The translations under genes were made by a program, and so were the position numbers. A stretch of DNA of 64,000 bases from the NCBI RefSeq assembly GCF_018687695.1, contig NZ_CP061303.1:1921408-1985407 (forward strand). The letters are read 5' to 3'. Positions 34,250 to 42,628 of the stretch are shown here, one piece after another. The notes under the pieces are model-generated. The model saw nothing but the letters and a program-made list of their open reading frames with translations. It made no database searches and was not told the DNA's origin. This stretch comes from Polynucleobacter sp. MG-6-Vaara-E2 (GTDB lineage Bacteria > Pseudomonadota > Gammaproteobacteria > Burkholderiales > Burkholderiaceae). The stretch's first letter is position 1. Each line of letters opens with the position of its first letter.

Positions 34250-35122
34250 TTAATTTCGTTTGACTAACATTTTTTTACTCAAGATAACCGTCGACACTAC
34301 TAAGAATGCAAACACCATATTCATGATAGTAAGGTGATCTCCCAAGAAAATACTTGCAGCCAGTAAAGTGCAGAATGGCTGAATCAGTTGCACTTGACTC
34401 ACCCGAGCAATACCGCCAATTGCGAGACCTTCGTACCAAAAGAAAAATCCCAAGAACATGGGAAACAAGCTGAGATAAACGAAGCTGGTCCACGCAACTA
34501 GATCTGCGCTCCAATACTCTGCATGAAAGGTGAAATAGGCCATCACGATATTGATCGGCAATGAAATCACTAGGGCCCAAGAAATGACTGCGCGAGGATT
34601 CATCTTACGAGACAACTCTCCTCCCTCAACATACCCAATACAAGCACATATACCGCCCAAGACTAAGAGCCCATCAATATAAGTAAAGCTGCCATCACTT
34701 TTTAAGAGTGCATAAACAACTACGAGGCCAGCGCCTAATAAGGACACCAGCCAAAAACCGATGGAAGGGCGCTCTTTAAAGCGTAATACACCAATGACTG
34801 TGGTGGCCAATGGCATCATCCCCAAAATCACAGCGCCATGTGAAGAAGACCCTTCCTTCATGGCCACAGTAGTAAAGATTGGAAAGCCAAATACAACGCC
34901 TAATGCAATCACAATAAATTTCAGGACATCTGTTTTGCGAGGTAGGAGTGCTTTTGTATAAGCAAGGTAAGCCAGTGCAACTAAGCCGGCTAAGCATGCT
35001 CTACCAAACGCAATAAAGTAAGGATCAAAGCTCAGGACAGCAATCTTACTCACCGGCAGGGTGAGGCTAAAAATCAGAATGCCGACAAATCCGATCAGCA
35101 TTCCCTTGCTTTCTTTGTTCAC
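34250..35122 (-). CDS. EamA/DMT-family transporter
   Basis: A drug/metabolite-superfamily inner-membrane protein with about ten hydrophobic helices in two EamA repeats (about 8-130 and 145-285). Motifs include GFVGILIFSLTLPVSKIAVL, PYFIAFGRACLAGLVALAYL, and in the second half GFFFWYEGLAIGGIARVSQV with QPFCTLLAA. Substrate is unknown. I prefer the GTG at 35122 over the GTG at 35128, since AAAGGG lies at proper spacing only for the former. Confidence 0.85.
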   Translation of the reverse strand: MNKESKGMLIGFVGILIFSLTLPVSKIAVLSFDPYFIAFGRACLAGLVALAYLAYTKALLPRKTDVLKFIVIALGVVFGFPIFTTVAMKEGSSSHGAVILGMMPLATTVIGVLRFKERPSIGFWLVSLLGAGLVVVYALLKSDGSFTYIDGLLVLGGICACIGYVEGGELSRKMNPRAVISWALVISLPINIVMAYFTFHAEYWSADLVAWTSFVYLSLFPMFLGFFFWYEGLAIGGIARVSQVQLIQPFCTLLAASIFLGDHLTIMNMVFAFLVVSTVILSKKMLVKRN

Positions 35123-35195
35123 TGTCACCCTTTAGAGATTATTCAATGCATTGTATTAATAAACCGGCTTAGTGGGCTGTAATATATAAACTCTG

Positions 35196-35699
35196 ATGAT
35201 AAAAATGCCTCATATCCAAGCCATCTATATTGCTCCCGTAGCCGGGGCCCCTATGGAGTCAATACATCAAGCAGAGCTGCTATCAACAGGCATTAAAGGT
35301 GATCGTTATGCAAGTGGTGTGGGGGCTTATTCGCAAACGCTTCCAAATAAAGTCCGCCACATTACTCTAATCACTGAGGCTGGCATAGCCACGGCGAATG
35401 AATGGCTCATCGCTAGTGGTGAAGCTACTTTCAATAGCGCCCAAACGCGCAGAAATATTGTGATTGCCAATATGAGTGCAGATGATCTCAATCGTCTGGC
35501 AGGTCAAACATTTCATCTGGGGAGGCTTCTGTTGAAGGGGGTGGAACTTTGCACTCCCTGTCAAAGACCTGCCCAACTTCTCAATCAATTTGACTTTTTA
35601 GATGCCTTTGATCATCGCGGAGGTCTGCGCGCTGAGATATTAGAAATCGGCAGCATCTCAGTTGGAGATCTATTGCATGTTCATCAGGAAGCCGCATGA
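35196..35699 (+). CDS. MOSC-domain protein
   Basis: MOSC domains bind molybdenum cofactor or carry sulfur on a cysteine. The 167 residues contain AGAPMESIHQAELLSTGIKGDRYASG, split by the usual GxGGDRY-like turn, the TRRNIVIAN segment (about 87-95), and the conserved cysteine in LCTPCQRPAQLL (about 124-135). The ATG at 35196 is used. Its end overlaps the GNAT gene by four bases; the two and the phosphatase gene form an operon-like trio. Confidence 0.85.
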   Translation: MIKMPHIQAIYIAPVAGAPMESIHQAELLSTGIKGDRYASGVGAYSQTLPNKVRHITLITEAGIATANEWLIASGEATFNSAQTRRNIVIANMSADDLNRLAGQTFHLGRLLLKGVELCTPCQRPAQLLNQFDFLDAFDHRGGLRAEILEIGSISVGDLLHVHQEAA

Positions 35700-36094
35700 T
35701 TCGCTATAGCGCAGATACCACCATTACCGCCGATCAGGCGATTGATCTTTATATTCGTTCTACCCTCGGGGAGCGACGCCCCATTCACAACAAACAAACC
35801 TTTGAGGCAATGCTTAAGAATGCTGATCTCACTATCACGGCATGGGATGGTGAAAAGCTTGTAGGGATTTCTCGAACACTAACGGATTTTTCTTATGTAG
35901 CTTATCTGGCAGATTTAGCTGTTGATCAAGACTATCAACGTGCGGGCATTGGCAAGCAACTCATTGCACTTACCCAATCTCATTTGGGACCAGAATGCAT
36001 GATTGTGCTTTTGGCGGCACCCAAAGCGAATGAGTACTATGAACATATTGGCTTTGAGCATAATCCTCGTGCCTGGACGCTTAAGAAATCATAA
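35696..36094 (+). CDS. GNAT-family N-acetyltransferase
   Basis: A 132-residue GCN5-related acetyltransferase. The acetyl-CoA-binding motif A is DLAVDQDYQRAGIGKQLIAL (about 72-91), with the late beta strand ECMIVLLAAPKANEYYEHIGF typical of the fold. Substrate not assigned. Coupled to the MOSC gene by an ATGA overlap; the phosphatase-like gene begins four bases after its stop. Confidence 0.86.
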   Translation: MIRYSADTTITADQAIDLYIRSTLGERRPIHNKQTFEAMLKNADLTITAWDGEKLVGISRTLTDFSYVAYLADLAVDQDYQRAGIGKQLIALTQSHLGPECMIVLLAAPKANEYYEHIGFEHNPRAWTLKKS

Positions 36095-36098
36095 CTGC

Positions 36099-36743
36099 AT
36101 GACAACAACACACTTTTGCTTAATACGCCATGGTGAAACCAACTGGAATGTTGAGCGCCGCCTTCAGGGTCATACTGATATTGATCTCAATTCTCATGGA
36201 GAAAAACAAGCCATACAAATGGCTAAGGCTCTTCAAGCCATTGATTTGAAGTTTGATGTGCTTTACACGAGCGATCTTTTGCGTGCCGCAAAAACTGCCA
36301 AGGCCATTGAAACCGCTTTTGGAGTAAGCGCGATATCTGATGAATCGCTCAGAGAACGCCATCTGGGAGCTCTGCAAGGAATTACGACAAGTGATGCGCC
36401 AAAGCTTGAGCCTGAGCTCTGGGAAATTCATTTAAGCAGAGACCTTGATCATGAGCTTAGAGGCGGAGAAAGTATCAAGCAATTTGCCGCGCGCATTCAT
36501 GGGGCGCTTGAAAAAATTCGACTTAAGCATTCCGGTAAAACCATCTTGCTAGTAAGCCATGGTGGAGCGCTCGATATGATGTATCGGCTAGCCAGCAATC
36601 AAGCATTGGAGGCCGACAAGGCTGTTAATGTCCCCAATGCTTCTTTGAACTGGATTAGTCATGATGGCTCCTCATGGAAAGTCGACTGCTGGGCAGATAC
36701 CAGTCATCTCGAAGGCTTGGCGCTAGATAACTTAGATCTATAG
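36099..36743 (+). CDS. Histidine phosphatase (phosphoglycerate mutase-like)
   Basis: The 214-residue product has the catalytic RHG motif in CLIRHGETNWNVERRLQGHT (His near residue 10), SDLLRAAKTAKAI, the acid residue region LRERHLGALQG and the second catalytic histidine in LLVSHGGALDMMYR. It is closest to cofactor-dependent phosphoglycerate mutase-like or GpmB/CobC-type phosphatases; the substrate is open. The ATG at 36099 is chosen over the open frame from 36003, which would read through the GNAT gene. Confidence 0.87.
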   Translation: MTTTHFCLIRHGETNWNVERRLQGHTDIDLNSHGEKQAIQMAKALQAIDLKFDVLYTSDLLRAAKTAKAIETAFGVSAISDESLRERHLGALQGITTSDAPKLEPELWEIHLSRDLDHELRGGESIKQFAARIHGALEKIRLKHSGKTILLVSHGGALDMMYRLASNQALEADKAVNVPNASLNWISHDGSSWKVDCWADTSHLEGLALDNLDL

Positions 36744-36775
36744 CCTACCCCAACCAAATAACCTATTATTACGAC

Positions 36776-37558
36776 ATGAAGCTATTCATGAAATTACCGC
36801 TGTATCTATTTTTAGCGATGCTTTCCATGCCGCTATATGCCCTCAATCTTGAGCCAGTAGATATACCAGACGGATTACCAGATCATATTGTTGGTGACAT
36901 TGGCGCTGCCGTTTACTCATCAAATATGCATATTGGAACCGAAGGAACACAATCACTCGTGTTGCCTTATGCTTTTTTTGACTACAAACGTTTTTTTGCT
37001 CGTATCGATGAAGTGGGTATCAAAACATTCAAAATGGGTTATGGCTATTTTGAAGTGATTGGCAAAATAGATCTCAATACCTATAAAGTGAAGTCTCCGA
37101 TTAATGGATCATCTCTGAATCGCAGCGATCCCATTCCATTAGGGTTCGGCACCTATCAAGAAACGCCTATTGGTGGATTTTTTGCTAACGCGTATCACGA
37201 CTTTGGAAAGTCAAAAGGTGCGCTCTATGAATTCTTATATTTCGCCGAATTAGAAACCTACAAAAATGTTGTTGTTTATCCTGAGGTTGGTATTGAGAGA
37301 CAGTCTAGCCAATATGCCAATTACTATTACGGCATTAGCCCTGGTGAATCGAATCAAACTGGCTATAGCGCTTATACCGCCCCAGCAACCAGCAATTTAA
37401 TTGCGGGCTTTATGGTTGAAATCCCAGTTGTTGATAATTGGTATGTCAATCTGTATGGGCGTCGCAAATGGCTTGGCAACGGAATTAATAACAGCCCTGT
37501 GATGAACCGTTCTTTCCAAGACAATATTTTTGCCGCCTTAGCTTATCGTTTTAAGTAA
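36776..37558 (+). CDS. MipA/OmpV-family outer-membrane protein
   Basis: A 260-residue exported protein with a signal peptide (LPLYLFLAMLSMPLYA, cut near residue 22) and alternating-polarity strands ending in LAYRFK, an outer-membrane barrel signature with terminal aromatic residue. Segments such as VGDIGAAVYSSNM, LPYAFFDYKRFFARIDEVGI and GFMVEIPVVDNWYVNLYGRR match MipA/OmpV proteins, which scaffold or pass small molecules. It is a single gene after the phosphatase. Confidence 0.82.
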   Translation: MKLFMKLPLYLFLAMLSMPLYALNLEPVDIPDGLPDHIVGDIGAAVYSSNMHIGTEGTQSLVLPYAFFDYKRFFARIDEVGIKTFKMGYGYFEVIGKIDLNTYKVKSPINGSSLNRSDPIPLGFGTYQETPIGGFFANAYHDFGKSKGALYEFLYFAELETYKNVVVYPEVGIERQSSQYANYYYGISPGESNQTGYSAYTAPATSNLIAGFMVEIPVVDNWYVNLYGRRKWLGNGINNSPVMNRSFQDNIFAALAYRFK

Positions 37559-37637
37559 GCAAACAAAAGCTGCCTGAAGATGGCTTACAAAGCAGCCACT
37601 TATTTGCAGGGTGCAATCGATTGCGTCTAGAGTGTTT

Positions 37638-38435
37638 TTATTTCCATGGCAATGCGGGAAGAAGTGGTTTAAGACCAGCTTTCTGAATGGTTGGGGCTGC
37701 TTTGGACGAAGCCAAGAAAGCAATCAGATCTCTTGAGGCCTCAAGACTATTTACGTTACTGGTAACGCCCGCTGAAAACAAAACGGTCTGCTGCACCTCT
37801 ACAGGAATTTCACCAACAAAGTCAATTCCAGGGATTGGGATTAATTCGCTTACCTGCTGAAAGCCAAGCTCCGCATCCCCTCTGGCAACAACGGTCCCAA
37901 CGCGCTCACTATAGATTTTTTTAGCAGTCTTACTCATCTGCTCAGCAATGCCTAATTTTGGAAACAACTCTGTTGATAGATATGTTCCGCTGGCACTGGC
38001 TGAATAGGCAACAGACTTTGCATTTAATAGGGTCTCCTTAAGCGCAGGTACAGTACTGATATCGGGCTTAGGTGCACCGGCCTTTACTGCCACGCCAATG
38101 ACAGAGGCAACTAAATCCACTCTGCTCCCGGGCTGTACTGCCCCGCTCTTGATAAACCCCTCTAATGCTGGCCCCGCTAGTATCAAGACATCAAACTTTT
38201 CATCCCTGGCCAGCCTAGAAGGAATCGAGTCAGGCGCTCCGCCCATGGAAGATCCATAAGAAATCAGGACTTTATTGGGAGATTGTTTTTCATACTCGGG
38301 CGCTAAAGCCTTAAGGGCCTCAGCAAAAGCACCTGAAGTAATTACCTGAATCTCTGCGGCAAATGTTGAGCCCGCGAAAAAGAGAGCGGTAACAAATAAT
38401 AGAGCTGTGCTTCTAATAGAAGAAATCATTTTCAT
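37638..38435 (-). CDS. ModA-like periplasmic substrate-binding protein, no transporter genes nearby
   Basis: A 265-residue protein with a signal peptide ending AGSTFAA (about 26) and a type-2 periplasmic binding fold (SBP_bac_11/ModA-like): EIQVITSGAFAEALKALAPEYE, VLISYGSSMGG, DVLILAGPALEGFIKSG and ASGTYLSTELFPKLG. Family members bind molybdate, tungstate or small acids. No ABC permease or ATPase lies adjacent, so it may act with a distant transporter or as a sensor; the neighbour is a haloacid dehalogenase. Confidence 0.82.
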   Translation of the reverse strand: MKMISSIRSTALLFVTALFFAGSTFAAEIQVITSGAFAEALKALAPEYEKQSPNKVLISYGSSMGGAPDSIPSRLARDEKFDVLILAGPALEGFIKSGAVQPGSRVDLVASVIGVAVKAGAPKPDISTVPALKETLLNAKSVAYSASASGTYLSTELFPKLGIAEQMSKTAKKIYSERVGTVVARGDAELGFQQVSELIPIPGIDFVGEIPVEVQQTVLFSAGVTSNVNSLEASRDLIAFLASSKAAPTIQKAGLKPLLPALPWK

Positions 38436-38461
38436 ATTTAAGGTATCTGTATTAAAAATAA

Positions 38462-39145
38462 TTAAATAACATCCAATACTTTGCTTAATGAGTTGCCTTC
38501 ATAATTTGGTTGTTCGCCGATTTCCTCAAACGGATGACCTAAGCGGTTTACCCAAAAGACATCATATCCATACCACTTAGCCGCCAATGCATCCCAAGCG
38601 TTGCTGGATACAAATAACACCTCATCCTTTTTAACAGGAAATGCTTTAAGCAAAAGCTCATAGGCTTGGGGGGCGGTCTTAAATAAACGTACATCTTCGA
38701 TGGTGACCACTTGATCTAGATAAGACTTAAGACCATTGCTTTCTACAACTGTAGCCAACATTTCTCGACTGCCGTTTGACAAAATTGCAGTCGAGATTCC
38801 ACGGTTTTTAATTTCACGCAGAACATTTAAGCTGTCTTCAAAGCTTGAGAGCTTTGCGTATTGATCCATCAATTGCTTTTCATTTTCGCCAGAGAGATTC
38901 AAGCCCATGCGCTTGCAAACATAACGTAATGAACGAATAGTGAGTTCCCAAAATGGTAGGTAGTACTTGCTACCTTCTGGATTTGGATCACTCATTGTGA
39001 CAAGGCGGGTATATTCAATTTGTCGGTCTCGCCACATTAAAGATAGCGCTTGGCCATGACCAGGAAATAATTTTTCTGCTAACTCACCCATGGAGTAGAC
39101 ATCAAACAAGGTTCCATACGCATCAAATGCGATCAACTTATACAT
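38462..39145 (-). CDS. Haloacid dehalogenase type II (HAD superfamily)
   Basis: A 227-residue HAD hydrolase of the L-2-haloacid dehalogenase group: nucleophile Asp in IAFDAYGTLFDV (residue 8 or so), MWRDRQIEYTRLVTM, which is the cap-domain wording of type II dehalogenases, Ser in AILSNGSREML, Lys in VRLFKTAPQAYELL, and SSNAWDALAAKWYGYD. The reaction is likely hydrolytic removal of halide from a 2-haloacid, though other HAD substrates are possible. It lies just upstream of the ModA-like gene on the same strand. Confidence 0.86.
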   Translation of the reverse strand: MYKLIAFDAYGTLFDVYSMGELAEKLFPGHGQALSLMWRDRQIEYTRLVTMSDPNPEGSKYYLPFWELTIRSLRYVCKRMGLNLSGENEKQLMDQYAKLSSFEDSLNVLREIKNRGISTAILSNGSREMLATVVESNGLKSYLDQVVTIEDVRLFKTAPQAYELLLKAFPVKKDEVLFVSSNAWDALAAKWYGYDVFWVNRLGHPFEEIGEQPNYEGNSLSKVLDVI

Positions 39146-39169
39146 GCTGTCTCCAAATGACTACTTTAT

Positions 39170-39322
39170 TTATCGCCCTTGACAAGCAACGGGCATTTCC
39201 CATAAAGGCTTTTCTTGACTGAAATTACAGTTAACGCCGTCTGGTGAAGTACTACTTGCCAAGCAGCCAGCTAAAGTACATAGTGAAAATACAGCCACGC
39301 AAATACAGAGAAATCGTTTCAT
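39170..39322 (-). CDS. Very small putative lipoprotein (50 residues)
   Basis: Reading leftward from an ATG at 39322, I find an open frame of 50 codons giving MKRFLCICVAVFSLCTLAGC followed by LASSTSPDG and a short tail with two further cysteines, ending at TAA (39170). The positive start, hydrophobic core and LAGC lipobox are textbook for a lipoprotein signal. Its start comes three bases after the stop of the neighbouring small gene, so the two are probably one transcript. The mature peptide would have about 31 residues; function unknown. Confidence 0.68.
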   Translation of the reverse strand: MKRFLCICVAVFSLCTLAGCLASSTSPDGVNCNFSQEKPLWEMPVACQGR

Positions 39323-39325
39323 GTT

Positions 39326-39538
39326 TTATTCATCCCAAGGAAATCGTTGCTTGCTTAACTCTTCCATCATTTCGCGCTTGCTTAGAGCCTTCTTGCGTTT
39401 CTCGCTACTAGCAGTCTTAGGAATATTAGAAACTACCCCAAAAGTATCTTCCTGCTCAGGATTTGCAGACTCCCTCTGGGAGCTTGGCTCTATTGGCTTT
39501 AATTCCTTTTCAGACTCTAGTGAGGACTTATTAGGCAT
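39326..39538 (-). CDS. Small charged hypothetical protein
   Basis: A 70-residue, highly charged, probably disordered product (MPNKSSLESEKELKPIEPSS at the start; EKRKKALSKREMMEELSKQR near the end, then FPWDE). No membrane segment. ATG at 39538 is used, with a GTG two codons earlier as an alternative. No family recognised. It lies three bases upstream of the tiny lipoprotein gene, which argues that it is real rather than a chance frame. Confidence 0.55.
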   Translation of the reverse strand: MPNKSSLESEKELKPIEPSSQRESANPEQEDTFGVVSNIPKTASSEKRKKALSKREMMEELSKQRFPWDE

Positions 39539-39576
39539 ATCCACATTCTAAGCATCTACAAAACGTAGGCGAGTTT

Positions 39577-40539
39577 TTAATAAGTAAGCCCTGCAATAAA
39601 GGCGTAGAGCGGGATTCCAAAAATGATATTAAAAGGGAAAGTGATCCCCAGCGACATTCCCATATATAAGGCCGGATTGACTTCTGGAAGAGCATGCCTC
39701 AATACGGCTGGTACGGCAATATAAGAGGCGCTGGCAGCGAGAACCATTAAAAGAACGGTGTCGCCTAGTGGTAAGCCAAGCAATTTACACAAGCCCAATG
39801 CAATCGAAGCATGAACCAATGGCGCACCTATGGCATAAAACAAAGTGATCGGTGGCTTACCTTTCAATCCCTCGAAGTTCTTAGCCGCCATCAATCCCAT
39901 ATCTAGCAGGAAGAATGCAAGCATCCCCTTAAAGAGATCAATAGAAAAGGGTGCCATGATTTTTTGCCCACCATCACCGCTCACCAATCCAACCACCATT
40001 GATCCGAGTAAAAGAAGTTGTGCGCCATCAGTAAATGATTCGTGCAAAATCTTTGACATACCTACAGATTGTTTTGAATTTGTCGTGCTTGCCCTAGCTT
40101 TATTCGCCAATAAAATTGCGAGGATAATTGCGGGCGATTCCATCAAAGCCATTGCAGCTGCCATATGACCACCAAACGCAATACCGTATTGATCAAGCGC
40201 TTGTGTTGCGGTAATAAAAGTCACGGCACTTACTGAGCCATAGGTAGCAGCAATAGCAGCTGCATCGTAATTGTTAAGCTTGGTTCTTAAGACTAGATAA
40301 CCCAGCAGCGGAATAATGATGGCAAGAAATACAGCCAACCCTAGCGCCAAACCAATCTCGACAGTAAACCCTGATTTATGAAGGGCAAAGCCGCCCTTTA
40401 AACCCAAAGCCATCAATAGATATAAAGATAAAAATCTGGCTATTGGCTGAGGAATTTCTAAATTGGACTTAACGGCGCCAGCAAAAGCGCCAAAAACAAA
40501 AAAGAGAATTGCTGGATCTAAGAAATTACTCATACCCAT
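39577..40539 (-). CDS. SbtA-like sodium-dependent bicarbonate transporter family protein
   Basis: A 320-residue membrane protein of the SbtA/DUF897 family with about ten helices. Recognisable stretches are IPQPIARFLSLYLLMALGLK, GFALHKSG, ATYGSVSAVTFITATQALD, MALMESPAIILAILLA and LLDMGLMAAKNFEGLKG. Cyanobacterial SbtA imports bicarbonate; the substrate of proteobacterial members is less certain. No PII-like SbtB gene lies next to it. A beta carbonic anhydrase is encoded about 14 kb away. Confidence 0.85.
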   Translation of the reverse strand: MGMSNFLDPAILFFVFGAFAGAVKSNLEIPQPIARFLSLYLLMALGLKGGFALHKSGFTVEIGLALGLAVFLAIIIPLLGYLVLRTKLNNYDAAAIAATYGSVSAVTFITATQALDQYGIAFGGHMAAAMALMESPAIILAILLANKARASTTNSKQSVGMSKILHESFTDGAQLLLLGSMVVGLVSGDGGQKIMAPFSIDLFKGMLAFFLLDMGLMAAKNFEGLKGKPPITLFYAIGAPLVHASIALGLCKLLGLPLGDTVLLMVLAASASYIAVPAVLRHALPEVNPALYMGMSLGITFPFNIIFGIPLYAFIAGLTY

Positions 40540-40643
40540 ATATTAGGCAATTTTGGAGATTCTTGTATTGACCCCATATGGCCTAAGGTCCAAACAACAA
40601 CAGCCCGAAGACGGTTGATTTAAATGGGTTGGGCGTAGAGTGC

Positions 40644-41033
40644 TTAATCCTTGTCAGCGTATTGCATTTCACCATTTCCAAATGACCAATTTTCTTTATT
40701 CACTTCGATTAAATTGATAAAGATATCTTGAGGCCTGACTTTAAGTTTTTGCACTAGGGTTTCACAAATGGCTTTGTAGAGCCCTTTTTTGAGTTCTGTA
40801 GATCTTCCAAAGCTGATGGTCGCTTGAATAAAAATGATCCCCTCGGAATATTCAATCCCCAAATAGCTTTTGGGTATATTGAACTCCGCTAGGTCATGCC
40901 TCGCAATGATCTGAAACTTGTCATCATCTGGGACATTGATTTGCTCCCGCATTATCTGATAAATGATATCTCCGACCTGCTGTGCAAAACTTTCAGAGTA
41001 TTTTTTACTTAAATCAATTCTGACTAATGGCAT
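40644..41033 (-). CDS. Tautomerase-family protein
   Basis: A 129-residue tautomerase-superfamily (MIF/4-oxalocrotonate tautomerase-like) protein with the catalytic N-terminal proline directly after the initiator Met: (M)PLVRIDLSKKYSESFAQQV. The double-length form repeats the beta-alpha-beta unit (ATISFGRSTELKKGLYKAIC in the second half). Substrate unknown. 15 bases downstream of the MAPEG gene on the same strand. Confidence 0.82.
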   Translation of the reverse strand: MPLVRIDLSKKYSESFAQQVGDIIYQIMREQINVPDDDKFQIIARHDLAEFNIPKSYLGIEYSEGIIFIQATISFGRSTELKKGLYKAICETLVQKLKVRPQDIFINLIEVNKENWSFGNGEMQYADKD

Positions 41034-41048
41034 AAGAATCCCTTGTTT

Positions 41049-41447
41049 TTAAACAACCAGCCTATAGACGCACCAGCCCAAATTTAATGCAATCAAGGCA
41101 ATGAGTGTGTTAAAGGTAAGCTTCATTCCTAAAATACGATTACTAAAATCAGGTGGGGGTGTATTGATTCCTTTGGCATGGAATAAGCGCCCAATAATCA
41201 AAGCAATTCCAGCAAGAGCAACCAGCCACCAAGGCGCCCCATTTAGCTCTAGACAAGCAATCAGAATGATTCCGAAAGGAACATATTCAGCAAAGTTACC
41301 CTGTGCGCGAATGGCTCTCTCCAAATCCTCATGACCATCACTTCCAAGCCCAACCTTGTTCTTTCTTCTAAGCCCTATTACGGCAAACGAGAGCTTGATA
41401 AAAATGATAGTCAATAGAGAAGCGATGATTGAAGTAACTAATAGCAT
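41049..41447 (-). CDS. MAPEG-family membrane protein
   Basis: A 132-residue, four-helix membrane protein of the MAPEG family (glutathione-related eicosanoid enzymes in eukaryotes, mostly unassigned in bacteria). The signature ERAIRAQGNFAEYVPFGIIL (about 44-63) and GRLFHAKGI (about 86-94) are present. Downstream of the DUF2461 gene and upstream of the tautomerase gene, all on one strand. Confidence 0.87.
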   Translation of the reverse strand: MLLVTSIIASLLTIIFIKLSFAVIGLRRKNKVGLGSDGHEDLERAIRAQGNFAEYVPFGIILIACLELNGAPWWLVALAGIALIIGRLFHAKGINTPPPDFSNRILGMKLTFNTLIALIALNLGWCVYRLVV

Positions 41448-41475
41448 TTAAATCTCCAAATAAAAACAAAGTTAT

Positions 41476-42159
41476 TTAATCGGTAAACTTTTCCAGCGCA
41501 TGCCAGCCAAAACTTAACAGTGGCAGCATATCTTTAGCAAAATCTGTCACTTCGTTAATGGCATTTTTAGAGCAGATAGTTGATCGAGGCAACTGCTTTC
41601 TGATGATCCACCCTTTTAACTTGATAGCCCGCTCGACCTCTGGAGGCACATCTTCAAAGCCTCTGGGTATGCGAGCTAATGTATGTGAATAATCAAGCTC
41701 ATAGCCTTTTCTTTTCAGGGATTTTTCTATTAATAACCAGGCCTTAGGGTTATCTAATATTCCCTGTCTGAGTTTTTTCAGAATGTGGGTCTCGGGTTGT
41801 AAATAACCTGCAGCACACCGGCTTCCTAAAGGGTCTAAGCGGAAATACAAAACACCAGGTGAGTGTTTGTCACCAGTTCTAGTAAATAGGCCACTAGCAT
41901 GCATGTTGTAGGGGTGTTTTGCTTTTGAAAAACGTCCATCCCGATTAATTCTAAAAAGAGATCTTTTAGGATCGCCCCATACTGGAATATCTCTCTTGGC
42001 AAAATTCTCAGATAGAGCCTCAGTAAAATGCTTCATAGGTTCTCGCACAAACTCTTCATACTCTGAGCGATGCTCAGCAAACCAAACTCTATTTTGATTA
42101 TTCGTAAGCTCTTCAAGAAATTTGAAGGCTTTGGGGCTAAAACCAGGAAAGTCAGCCAT
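41476..42159 (-). CDS. DUF2461 (TIGR02453) family protein
   Basis: A 227-residue protein whose start FPGFSPKAFKFLEELTNNQN with RVWFAEHRSEYEEFVREPM, followed by RIYRDxRFSKDKxPYK-type wording (here RINRDGRFSKAKHPYNMHAS) and GVLYFRLDPLGSRCAAGYLQ, identifies DUF2461. Function unknown. It is the last ordinary chromosomal gene before the tRNA-Phe-linked accessory stretch to the right. Confidence 0.87.
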   Translation of the reverse strand: MADFPGFSPKAFKFLEELTNNQNRVWFAEHRSEYEEFVREPMKHFTEALSENFAKRDIPVWGDPKRSLFRINRDGRFSKAKHPYNMHASGLFTRTGDKHSPGVLYFRLDPLGSRCAAGYLQPETHILKKLRQGILDNPKAWLLIEKSLKRKGYELDYSHTLARIPRGFEDVPPEVERAIKLKGWIIRKQLPRSTICSKNAINEVTDFAKDMLPLLSFGWHALEKFTD

Positions 42160-42218
42160 TGATCTTAGGATCTCGTCTCAATCGGTTACAAGCAACAAAA
42201 CCATCATACCGATAAATG

Positions 42219-42273
42219 AAAAAACCACCCGAAGGTGGTTTTGGTGTTTCTTAGTAACTTTGGTGCCGGAGCC
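42219..42273 (-). repeat. Decayed copy A of the tRNA-Phe 3' end plus terminator
   Basis: Positions 42219-42252 are identical over 34 bases to 44401-44434, the terminator hairpin just downstream of the tRNA-Phe gene; the arms are CCACC and GGTGG with a CGAA loop on this strand. The sequence then diverges (TTTGGTGCCGGAGCC), still tRNA-like but no longer matching tRNA-Phe. It keeps an intact hairpin and, on the minus strand, a T run, so it can serve as terminator for the gene ending at 42281. Such a distal direct repeat fits an attachment-site remnant. Confidence 0.75.
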
Positions 42274-42280
42274 TATTATC

Positions 42281-42628
42281 TCAATTTGAAGTACCAGTCG
42301 TGTAGTCGTAAATAGGCTTGGAATGCGCAAGATTATCTTTAAAAGCAACTTCGTGAATGATTTCGCCCTCTTTTATCAATGTCTCTTCTTTGGCCTCCTC
42401 CAATAAGTCCTTTGCCTCTAATCGAATGGGGTCAAGAATGCTCTCCATAAAACTCGACTTAGGATTTAAGTCGGCAGGAATTTGATGTGGGTTTATTTGG
42501 GTAATTTCTGTTTGACTGTGAATGTTTGCCTGCACTTGTATTACTGCTAAGCTTGCCCCCATACATACCGTAGCGAGAATTGAAAAGCTAACACGGGGTC
42601 TGGTTTTAATAAATCTTTTAACGGGCAT
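42281..42628 (-). CDS. Secreted hypothetical protein
   Basis: A 115-residue product from the ATG at 42628, which has AGGAGG seven bases upstream; the open frame to 42724 lacks such a site. The N terminus MPVKRFIKTRPRVSFSILAT runs into a hydrophobic segment ending VIQVQA, a likely signal peptide. The mature part is acidic and helical (LDPIRLEAKDLLEEAKEE). No family recognised. It lies between two decayed tRNA-Phe 3' copies. Confidence 0.68.
   Translation of the reverse strand: MPVKRFIKTRPRVSFSILATVCMGASLAVIQVQANIHSQTEITQINPHQIPADLNPKSSFMESILDPIRLEAKDLLEEAKEETLIKEGEIIHEVAFKDNLAHSKPIYDYTTGTSN

Noticed and set aside
42219..42273. Copy A as a second functional tRNA
   Set aside because: Only the terminator block and a few tRNA-like bases remain; no acceptor, D or anticodon arm can be built.
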